Shown piece by piece: positions 42,850 to 50,004 of a stretch of 64,000 nt of DNA (positions within the stretch are counted from its first letter, which is position 1; each line of letters opens with the position of its first letter). This stretch comes from Polaribacter sp. IC066 (GTDB lineage: Bacteria > Bacteroidota > Bacteroidia > Flavobacteriales > Flavobacteriaceae). The stretch spans positions 49,676-113,675 of the forward strand of contig NZ_VORR01000008.1 of the NCBI RefSeq assembly GCF_007997085.1, given 5' to 3'. A program made the translations under genes and the position numbers. Below the pieces are notes generated by a model. That model saw nothing but the letters and a program-made list of their open reading frames with translations, was not told the origin of the DNA and did not search any database.

Positions 42850-43497
42850 ATGGAGTTATCAAAAGAAGAAATACAAAAAGTAGAACACTTTCTAAATGTA
42901 AAAGATATTGTTTATGTAGATATTCGTTTAGAGGTTTTAGATCATATTGTATCCGAAGTTGAAGAAAAAATGGATTCTCAAAATAAAAGTTTTCAAGAAG
43001 TTTTTGCATCGGTAAAACAAAAATGGAATTCGCAATTAAAAGAAACGTCAAGCTTACTTTTTGGAGTGGGTTTTTCCGCGCCAAAAATTGTGATTCAAAA
43101 AGCAAGAAAAGTATACTGGAAACATTATTTACTTTTATTGGCTTCATACTTTATTCCTTTCGTGCTATTCACTCATTATAATTTAAAAATTCAAAACCCT
43201 TCTAATTTTGATGTTTTTATAATCCTAAAAGGTATATTGATTGTAAGTTTTATTTCATTTTTTTATATGCTACTTGCTAAAAACAATAAAATTGAAACTA
43301 CCTATAGTTTTATTCTAAAAGCGCAAAGTTTAAGTTTATTCATGGGTTTAATAGCCGTTCTAATAGTTTTTTCGGAGCTAAAAGAATTAAACGGAATTAA
43401 TGTAGGTCTTTTCTGTGCTTTCATTTTCTCGACTGTTAATTATTTTCATTTTTACAAGAAACATAAAGTAGCAATTAAACAATATAAAATTTCATAA
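42850..43497 (+). CDS. Array membrane protein 2 (conserved module + 4 TM)
   Basis: 215 residues. The N-terminal module is MELSKEEIQKVEHFL with VYVDIRLEVLDHIVSEVE (21-38). The linker WNSQLKETSSLLFG and the tail HFYKKHKVAIKQYKIS are almost those of member 1, so members 1 and 2 are the closest pair of the array. Four hydrophobic segments follow the linker. There is a two-base gap to member 1. The function is unknown; it is probably an inner-membrane partner or sensor of the operon's ABC system. Confidence 0.85.
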   Translation: MELSKEEIQKVEHFLNVKDIVYVDIRLEVLDHIVSEVEEKMDSQNKSFQEVFASVKQKWNSQLKETSSLLFGVGFSAPKIVIQKARKVYWKHYLLLLASYFIPFVLFTHYNLKIQNPSNFDVFIILKGILIVSFISFFYMLLAKNNKIETTYSFILKAQSLSLFMGLIAVLIVFSELKELNGINVGLFCAFIFSTVNYFHFYKKHKVAIKQYKIS

Positions 43498-43500
43498 GCT

Positions 43501-44175
43501 ATGGAGTTATCAAAAGAGCAACTTTTACAAATAGACAATTACGTTGTTGTCTGCGGCATAAAATATTATGATGTTAGAACAGAAATTGTAGATCACTTTG
43601 CTACTATTTTAGAAAAAAGGTTAGATGAAAATCCTGATTTAAGTTTTAAAACGGAAATTTTAAACATTCATAAAGATTTTAGTGATCGAGGTTTTAGTAA
43701 ATTATTAGAGGAGAAAACGAAAGCTGTAAAAAAAAGATTTTACAAACAATCTTTGCAACATTTAACTACTTTTTTTAAACTTCCTAAAATAATTATTACT
43801 GGTATTTTTATTGTCTCATTATTTTTTGCCATGAATTATGTTGATGATAAAGATACGTTATTCGCTATTTTAGGTTTCGTTTTAATCTTTTTAGTATTTA
43901 GATTATTGTTTAATGTAAATATTAGAGACACAAAAAAAGAGTCTTTCTTGGTTTTAAATATGACAATGCATTTTTTTAATGTCTTTTATTTATTTGTGGC
44001 GACTTTTAACTTCTTTTCGGGCATAAGAGGTAGTGAGAGTTTGTTAAACGGAACGCATAATAGTATTCAATTAGGTGTTTTTGCGTTGTTATTATTATTT
44101 TACTGGTCTGGAGAATATGTGTACTATCAAAATAAAAAATTAGTAAAAGAACAATACTCAAACATACTTGTGTAA
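43501..44175 (+). CDS. Array membrane protein 3 (conserved module + 4 TM)
   Basis: 224 residues. The module is MELSKEQLLQIDNYV with YYDVRTEIVDHFATILE (22-38). It keeps the D-x-R-x-E-x-x-D-H core but has phenylalanine where others have isoleucine after the histidine. The linker has KTKAVKKRFYKQSLQ. Four hydrophobic segments follow, at about 96-112, 118-136, 150-172 and 187-206. It starts three bases after the stop of member 2. The membrane half shows little similarity to members 1 and 2, in contrast to the module. Confidence 0.85.
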   Translation: MELSKEQLLQIDNYVVVCGIKYYDVRTEIVDHFATILEKRLDENPDLSFKTEILNIHKDFSDRGFSKLLEEKTKAVKKRFYKQSLQHLTTFFKLPKIIITGIFIVSLFFAMNYVDDKDTLFAILGFVLIFLVFRLLFNVNIRDTKKESFLVLNMTMHFFNVFYLFVATFNFFSGIRGSESLLNGTHNSIQLGVFALLLLFYWSGEYVYYQNKKLVKEQYSNILV

Positions 44176-44177
44176 TT

Positions 44178-44834
44178 ATGGAACTCACCAAAGAGCAAAT
44201 ACAACACATAGACGATAGCTTTGTTAAAAACGGTATTAAATACTGGGATTTAAGGATAGAAATGATAGACCACATTGTTTCTGATTTAGAAAAAAATGCA
44301 GAGACGAATGATTTTGAAAAGGAATTTAAAAACTCATTAAAAAGAGTAGATTGGTTTGGTAATTTAAGGCATATAAATACAGCAGGTTGGCAGAACACAA
44401 ATAAAAAATATAGAAAAGAATATCATAAAGGGTTTGTTAATTTTTTTAAACACCCAAAGAACCTTCTAGTTTTGCTGATTTTTGTAGGCTTTTCTTACGG
44501 GGCTTCAGAATACTTAACATTCAAATTATTTGAACGATTAAACTTTATTTTAGTAGCTATTTCTGTGGTTCCTTTCTTTTTTATAACCACCAAACAATGG
44601 TTTAAGAAATACGGTAAATCTGTAAATCTAGATTATGGAATCTTTTATTTTTCCCTTGCAATGTTGATGATAAATTTTCCTTTACAGCTTGTGAAAAACA
44701 CATCCGAAGCAAATCAAAAAATACTATTGCTATGCATTATTCCCATTTATTTTATTGCAACATATTCTGGATACAAAGTGTATAACAAGGCAATGTTAAG
44801 GGTCGAAAAAATGAGAAAAGAATTATTGTCATAA
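44178..44834 (+). CDS. Array membrane protein 4 (conserved module + 4 TM)
   Basis: 218 residues. The module is MELTKEQIQHIDDSF with KYWDLRIEMIDHIVSDLEKN (21-40), the form closest to the array consensus. The basic linker NKKYRKEYHKGFVNFFKHPK precedes four hydrophobic segments. The tail YSGYKVYNKAMLRVEKMRKE resembles members 5 and 6, and these three form a second subfamily. There are two bases between the stop of member 3 and this start. No catalytic motif is visible. Confidence 0.85.
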   Translation: MELTKEQIQHIDDSFVKNGIKYWDLRIEMIDHIVSDLEKNAETNDFEKEFKNSLKRVDWFGNLRHINTAGWQNTNKKYRKEYHKGFVNFFKHPKNLLVLLIFVGFSYGASEYLTFKLFERLNFILVAISVVPFFFITTKQWFKKYGKSVNLDYGIFYFSLAMLMINFPLQLVKNTSEANQKILLLCIIPIYFIATYSGYKVYNKAMLRVEKMRKELLS

Positions 44835-44842
44835 AGAATTGT

Positions 44843-45553
44843 ATGAATATGGAACTTACAAAAGAACAAGTACAATATATAGACCGCCGTTTAGAGAATG
44901 ATGGCGTTATATATTGGGATGTTAGAATAGAACTATTAGATCATGTAGTTTCTGATATTGAAAAAAAATTAACGCTAAAAAGTTCTGAAAATGAGTTTGA
45001 AGAATTTGTGCAAGCATCTTTTGTTGCTATCGGTTGGAAAGAGAATTTTAACGGAGGTAATTTTGAGAGAATTTTAAAAGAAACTTTAAAAAACCTCGTA
45101 AAAAAGTACAGGAAACAACACAGAGAAACAGTACTTTCTTGTTTTAGAAATACAAGGTTTATGATAAAAGCGTTGTTATTAACGCTGTTATATTTTACAC
45201 TTTCAAGCTTTACGAGTTCAAAACAATTTTTATTATTGAGTATTATATTATTTTGGAGTCCGATTTTGTTGGTGTTATATGAATCGTTAAAATTGTATGG
45301 AAAAAAAACAGGAAAATCTTTTAATAAAGAACAAGCATTCTCTTTTACAACAGTATCCTTTATGATGTTTCATGGTTTTTTGTATTTGATGCTTGATAGG
45401 TTTGGAGAATTTTCAATTCCAATTCAATATCACAAATCAATTCTTTTTATGATTATTCCGGTTCATTTATTCTTTTTTTACACAGCATATAAAAGTTATA
45501 AAAAGACGATTGTAGAAGTTGAAAGTGTCAGAAAGCAAATATTTGATTCGTAA
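44843..45553 (+). CDS. Array membrane protein 5 (conserved module + 4 TM)
   Basis: 236 residues from 44843; the ATG at 44849 (MELTKEQVQYIDRRL) matches the other members better and may be the real start. The module continues with IYWDVRIELLDHVVSDIEKK. The linker LVKKYRKQHRETVLSCF is basic like that of members 4 and 6. Four hydrophobic segments and the tail YKSYKKTIVEVESVRKQIF follow. It belongs to the subfamily of members 4 to 6. Confidence 0.85.
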   Translation: MNMELTKEQVQYIDRRLENDGVIYWDVRIELLDHVVSDIEKKLTLKSSENEFEEFVQASFVAIGWKENFNGGNFERILKETLKNLVKKYRKQHRETVLSCFRNTRFMIKALLLTLLYFTLSSFTSSKQFLLLSIILFWSPILLVLYESLKLYGKKTGKSFNKEQAFSFTTVSFMMFHGFLYLMLDRFGEFSIPIQYHKSILFMIIPVHLFFFYTAYKSYKKTIVEVESVRKQIFDS

Positions 45554-45558
45554 ATTGT

Positions 45559-46239
45559 ATGAATATGGAACTTACAAAAGAACAAATACTACATATAGAA
45601 AATCGTCTTGAAAAAAACGGTATAAAATATTGGGATATTAAAATTGAAATTCTAGATCATATTGTCTCTGACATAGAAAAAAGACTTACTATTGGAGAAC
45701 TTTATAAAAGTGCTTTAGAAAATTCATTTTATGCTTTGGGGTTTCATGGAGATTTAACAGGTTTAAATAAACGACGTTTATTAGGGATTAATAAAATTGT
45801 AAGAAAGCAGTATTTTACAAACATCAAAAGTCTCCTTACGAATTCTTTATCAGCAGTAACAATATTTTCTTTTATTGTTATTTATTATCTGTTCTTTTCC
45901 CTAGTATCGGTAACGGTTTTTAAAATAAGTGCGTTAATTTTATTGATTACACCAATTACTGTCGGAGCAATTTTACATTTTTCAGAATTTTTGAAAAAAC
46001 GAAAATCGGGTTATTTAACTTACAGTAGTTTTTATATTTTCTTTGCATTTTTACTTTTAAATATGTTTATTCAGTTTGTAAAACCAGGCGGAATTATACC
46101 AGTATCTAAAGAGGTACAATTATGGGTTTGGTTTTTAGTTACTGCTGCAAATAGTGTTTTTTCTTATGCAGGTATTCAAGTTTATTTAAAAACGAAACGA
46201 AAAATTAAGAATTCTGCATTTAAACTAAAAAATTTATGA
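45559..46239 (+). CDS. Array membrane protein 6 (conserved module + 4 TM)
   Basis: 226 residues; here too an ATG two codons in (MELTKEQILHIENRL) fits the consensus start. The module IKYWDIKIEILDHIVSDIEK has lysine in place of the core arginine, the only such change. The basic linker KIVRKQYFTNIKSLL precedes four hydrophobic segments, and the tail VYLKTKRKIKNSAFKLKNL is strongly basic. The stop codon overlaps the start of member 7 by four bases (ATGA), so the two are translationally coupled. Confidence 0.85.
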   Translation: MNMELTKEQILHIENRLEKNGIKYWDIKIEILDHIVSDIEKRLTIGELYKSALENSFYALGFHGDLTGLNKRRLLGINKIVRKQYFTNIKSLLTNSLSAVTIFSFIVIYYLFFSLVSVTVFKISALILLITPITVGAILHFSEFLKKRKSGYLTYSSFYIFFAFLLLNMFIQFVKPGGIIPVSKEVQLWVWFLVTAANSVFSYAGIQVYLKTKRKIKNSAFKLKNL

Positions 46240-46943
46240 GGCTAACTCAAAATCACATAGAACAACTTTTTAAATTTACAAGAAAACATTACGTATATCA
46301 TTATGATGTTCAAAGTGAACTTGTAGATCATTTAGCCAATGATATTGAAGACATTTGGGTAGAGAAGCCACTTTTATCATTTGAAGAAGCAAGAGATGCA
46401 TCATTCAAGAAATTTGGTATTTTTGGTTTTATGGATGTTATTGAAGCCAAACAAAAACAGATGAATAAACGTTACAGCAAAATCTTATGGCGTTTTTTTA
46501 AAGAGTGGTTTACAGTTCCTAAATTGGTCACTACAATTACTATCTTTTTGGCTCTTTTCTTTATTTTAAAAATTCAATATGTTGAATATGTATTGCTAGG
46601 AGCTCTTTTTATTTTGTTTGTTGTTGATTTAATCAAACAATCGAAAGCTAAAAAACTACAGAAAGAAAAAGAAGTTAAAAAGGATAAAATATTTCTTTTA
46701 GAGGCTATGATTGGCGACACAAGACAGGGCTTTTCTGGTTTAGCACTCATTAATATATTTAATTCTATAAACTTTGTAAAAGTCCCTTTTAGTTCTCTAG
46801 AAAACCATTGGTTATTACTTATTTCATTTTCTGCAACTTTGCTACTTATTTTGTTTTACGTAACGGCTTATTTAATTCCTGAAAAAGCAGAAGAATTATT
46901 GCAAGAAAGCTACCCAGAATATAAAATTGTTAAAAATTTGTAA
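46236..46943 (+). CDS. Array membrane protein 7 (divergent member)
   Basis: 235 residues. The most divergent module: MRLTQNHIEQLFKF with YHYDVQSELVDHLANDIED, where glutamine replaces the core arginine but D, E and DH are kept. A linker with EAKQKQMNKRYSKILWRFF follows. Two hydrophobic segments, a long charged loop (KQSKAKKLQKEKEVKKDK) and two further segments follow. Compared with its sisters the charged loop is longer. It is the last gene before the ABC permease, 48 bp downstream, and may be the link between array and transporter. Confidence 0.83.
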   Translation: MRLTQNHIEQLFKFTRKHYVYHYDVQSELVDHLANDIEDIWVEKPLLSFEEARDASFKKFGIFGFMDVIEAKQKQMNKRYSKILWRFFKEWFTVPKLVTTITIFLALFFILKIQYVEYVLLGALFILFVVDLIKQSKAKKLQKEKEVKKDKIFLLEAMIGDTRQGFSGLALINIFNSINFVKVPFSSLENHWLLLISFSATLLLILFYVTAYLIPEKAEELLQESYPEYKIVKNL

Positions 46944-46991
46944 CAAAATCTACCAATCAACTACTTATATAGCAACTAATCTACCAAACCT

Positions 46992-48458
46992 ATGATTACA
47001 AATTTTTTAAATTTAGAATGGAAACAATATTTTAGATCTGCAAATTGGCAGAAAAGTGTTTTTCTAAATATTTTTTTAGTGCTCTTTGGGCTGTATTTTG
47101 CTGTTTGTTTTCTATTAATTGGTATCGGAGGATATTTTATTTTAAAGGAACAATTTCCCGAGCAAGATCCATTAGTTTTGGCAAACTCATTTTTATTATA
47201 CGCTATTTTGGGCGATTTAATTTTTAGATATCTCATGCAGAAATTACCTGTTATGAATATAAAACCTTTGCTAACTTTATCGATCAAAAAAAGCAAAATC
47301 GTTCATTTTATATTGATAAAATCTTCTTTCTCATTTTTTAATATCATGGGGCTGTTTTTTTATATTCCTTTTGCAGTCGTTTTAATGGTAGAAGGTTATG
47401 AGGTTTCAGGAGTTTTGGGTTGGTTATTCACCATGATTTTTTTAATACAATCTGCAAATTTTCTGAATTTTTTAATCAATAAAAATACGATTGCTTTCGG
47501 AACTTTAATTGCCATTCTTTTAGGAGGTTATTTAGTACAATATTTTGAGTTTTTCGATTTACCCGGTTTTATTGGCACAGGATTCGATTTTGTGTATCAA
47601 AACCCAACAACAGTGGTCGTTTTTGCAGGTTTTTTAGCGATTCTATATATCGTTAATTATAAACAGTTGCGCAACGAGGTGTATTTAGATGCGCTGATAT
47701 CAGAAAAAACAAAAGAGGTAACTGCTTCAGACTTATCGTTCACAGAGAAATTAGGTGATTTAGCACCGTTTATAAAAAACGATTTACGTTTAATGTGGCG
47801 AAATAAACGAACTAAATCAGGTATTTGGATGTTGGCTCTTGGTTTGGGATATGGTTTAATTTTTTACACAAACCCGATGTATGCAGAAATCGATGTCCTG
47901 ATGGTTTTAGTTGGAATTTTTTCTACAGGAACTTTTCTAATCAATTTTGGTCAGTTTATTCCGGCCTGGGACAGTAGTTATTATAAAATGTTGATGAGTC
48001 AGAATTTTAAATACGAACGGTATTTAAAGTCAAAATTTACAATCATGTCTATTAGTGTTGTGTTGCTTTTCCTTCTAGGAATTCCGTATGTATACTTCGG
48101 ATGGGAAATTTTAGCAGTTCATTTTGCTGCGATGATTTATAATATTGGTGTAAACACACATGTAATTTTATATGGAGGAACTTTTAATAGAAAAAAAATA
48201 AATTTAGATGAAAAAGCCGCTTTTAACTTTCAAGGAACAGGAGCCGTGCAGTGGTTAATTGGTTTTCCTTTAATGTTTTTACCAATGGGAATTTTTGGGT
48301 TGATCAACTGGTTAGTAAGTTTTGAAATCGCAACAATAACGATCGCTGTTTTAGGCTTTATTGGTGTTGCGCTGCATAAAAAATTAATGGCATCGATCAC
48401 AAAAAAATATATTAAAAATAAGTACGTAATGATTCACGCATTTAATCAAGAAAACTAA
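46992..48458 (+). CDS. ABC-2-like permease (DUF5687-type)
   Basis: 488 residues with about twelve hydrophobic segments. The N-terminal block MITNFLNLEWKQYFRSANWQKS is typical of a Bacteroidetes family of ABC exporter permeases (DUF5687). The second half begins with a DLAPFIKNDLRLMWRNKRTKSG block similar to the first, suggesting two fused permease halves. It pairs with the ATPase gene 6 bp downstream. The substrate is unknown. Location in the PadR operon suggests inducible export of a toxic compound, peptide or lipid. Confidence 0.85.
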   Translation: MITNFLNLEWKQYFRSANWQKSVFLNIFLVLFGLYFAVCFLLIGIGGYFILKEQFPEQDPLVLANSFLLYAILGDLIFRYLMQKLPVMNIKPLLTLSIKKSKIVHFILIKSSFSFFNIMGLFFYIPFAVVLMVEGYEVSGVLGWLFTMIFLIQSANFLNFLINKNTIAFGTLIAILLGGYLVQYFEFFDLPGFIGTGFDFVYQNPTTVVVFAGFLAILYIVNYKQLRNEVYLDALISEKTKEVTASDLSFTEKLGDLAPFIKNDLRLMWRNKRTKSGIWMLALGLGYGLIFYTNPMYAEIDVLMVLVGIFSTGTFLINFGQFIPAWDSSYYKMLMSQNFKYERYLKSKFTIMSISVVLLFLLGIPYVYFGWEILAVHFAAMIYNIGVNTHVILYGGTFNRKKINLDEKAAFNFQGTGAVQWLIGFPLMFLPMGIFGLINWLVSFEIATITIAVLGFIGVALHKKLMASITKKYIKNKYVMIHAFNQEN

Positions 48459-48464
48459 AAAATA

Positions 48465-49160
48465 ATGATACAAACTACGCAACTTTCAAAAAAATACGGA
48501 AAAGCAGAAGTATTACATATAGCATCGTTAGAAATCCCTACAGGTCAAAGTTTTGGATTGGTTGGTAATAACGGAGCAGGAAAAACAACCTACTTTAATA
48601 TTTTACTAGATTTAATAAGACCCACTACAGGCGCAATTGTAAATCACGATATTCAGGTAAATGAAAGTGAAGAATGGAAATCTTTCACCGGTTCTTTTAT
48701 TGATGAATCTTTTTTAATTGGCTATTTAACGCCAGAAGAATATTTCGAGTTTATTGGCGATTTAAGAGGCATGAACAAGGCAGATGTTAAAAATTTTTTA
48801 AGTCAGTTTGATGAGTTTTTTAATGGAGAAATTATTGGTAAGAAAAAATATTTAAGAGATTTAAGTAAAGGAAATCAGAAAAAAGCAGGAATTGTTGCCG
48901 CAATGATGGGCAATCCTCAAGTAGTTATTCTAGATGAACCTTTTGCAAACCTAGATCCTACAACCCAAATAAGATTAAAAACAATCATTAAAGAACTTAC
49001 AGAGAACAGAAAAGTTACGGTGTTAATTTCGAGTCACGATTTAACGCATGTTACAGAAGTTTGCGAGCGAATTGTGGTTCTAGATAATGGAAATGTTGTA
49101 AAAGATATTGTAACATCTGCAGAAACTTTAAAAGAATTAGAAAGTTATTTTGCGGTATAA
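48465..49160 (+). CDS. ABC transporter ATP-binding protein
   Basis: 231 residues. Walker A is GNNGAGKTT (34-42). The signature is LSKGNQKK, a form common in ABC-2 exporters of the CcmA/NatA type. Walker B is VVILDEPFANLDP and the switch histidine is in SSHDLTHV. All ATP hydrolysis motifs are intact. It is encoded directly after the permease (6 bp) and is the energy unit of the same exporter. It is not related to the polyamine-type ABC at 24161. Confidence 0.93.
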   Translation: MIQTTQLSKKYGKAEVLHIASLEIPTGQSFGLVGNNGAGKTTYFNILLDLIRPTTGAIVNHDIQVNESEEWKSFTGSFIDESFLIGYLTPEEYFEFIGDLRGMNKADVKNFLSQFDEFFNGEIIGKKKYLRDLSKGNQKKAGIVAAMMGNPQVVILDEPFANLDPTTQIRLKTIIKELTENRKVTVLISSHDLTHVTEVCERIVVLDNGNVVKDIVTSAETLKELESYFAV

Positions 49161-49192
49161 TTATTGATTTTAATCTGATATAAAAAAATTAT

Positions 49193-49840
49193 ATGAAAAA
49201 GAACTGCTATGTATTACTTGTTTTATTATTTACATGTAGCTTAATTCAAGCGCAAGAGAACGATAAAGAAGAGAAAAATGAAAAAGAGAAAAAATCTAAA
49301 TTTCAGCTTATTGGGACAGGAAATATTGGTTTTGCCATTGTTAAAAGTAATCATGAACCTACCTATAATTTGAATAGTAATGGTGGTGAAATTCTTTTAA
49401 ATTATAAATTCTCTGACAAAAATGGAGTAGCTATTGGTTTTGGACACACAGAATTAACTGGAAACGGATTTAATACAGTTGGTGATTTTTATCACCAACG
49501 CTCATTTATAAAGATTCCATTACTGTATACAATGGAATATCAAATAGCAGAAAAAATTAAATACTTATCAAATTTTGGTCTTTACGCACAAACAATTGTT
49601 AGAGACGAATATCAATTTTTAAATAATACTCAAAATAATATTTATGGCGGTTGGAATTTCGGGTTAGAGGCTTCAATAGGCATTGTTTTTGAAGTTTCAG
49701 AAAAATTTAGCGCAGGTATAAATTTTAGCGGACAATTTGACTTTACAAAACTAAAAACAAATAAGAATCAAATAATAAACGATCAACAAAGAATTGAAAA
49801 TCAAAATTCTCTTGGTTTGCTTTTATTGTTTGAATTGTAA
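49193..49840 (+). CDS. Outer-membrane beta-barrel-like protein
   Basis: 215 residues. The signal peptide MKKNCYVLLVLLFTCSLIQAQ is followed by a highly charged spacer (ENDKEEKNEKEKKSK). The rest consists of alternating strands ending in an aromatic-leucine pattern (NSLGLLLLFEL), as expected for a small PorT/OmpW-like outer-membrane barrel. It is 32 bp behind the ABC ATPase and before a terminator, so it is the last gene of the PadR operon. The role could be outer-membrane exit or stress sensing; neither is shown. Confidence 0.75.
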   Translation: MKKNCYVLLVLLFTCSLIQAQENDKEEKNEKEKKSKFQLIGTGNIGFAIVKSNHEPTYNLNSNGGEILLNYKFSDKNGVAIGFGHTELTGNGFNTVGDFYHQRSFIKIPLLYTMEYQIAEKIKYLSNFGLYAQTIVRDEYQFLNNTQNNIYGGWNFGLEASIGIVFEVSEKFSAGINFSGQFDFTKLKTNKNQIINDQQRIENQNSLGLLLLFEL

Positions 49841-49870
49841 TTCATAAAATCAAAAATCTAATTTTAAACT

Positions 49871-49905
49871 CAAAAGAAAGCTTATCGCGAACTTTCTTTT
49901 TTTTA
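49871..49905 (+). terminator. Terminator of the PadR-array-ABC operon
   Basis: The AAAAGAAAG/CTTTCTTTT stem (about 49872-49880 and 49892-49900) is followed by a T run. It marks the end of the operon. Confidence 0.65.
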
Positions 49906-50004
49906 TTACTATTTTTACGCTCTTATGTATACTATTTTCAAAAGAAATTAGTTGTGAACATAAGAGCATTTAGTTTTTAAAGAACCACTATTTAATTTAG
50001 ATAT

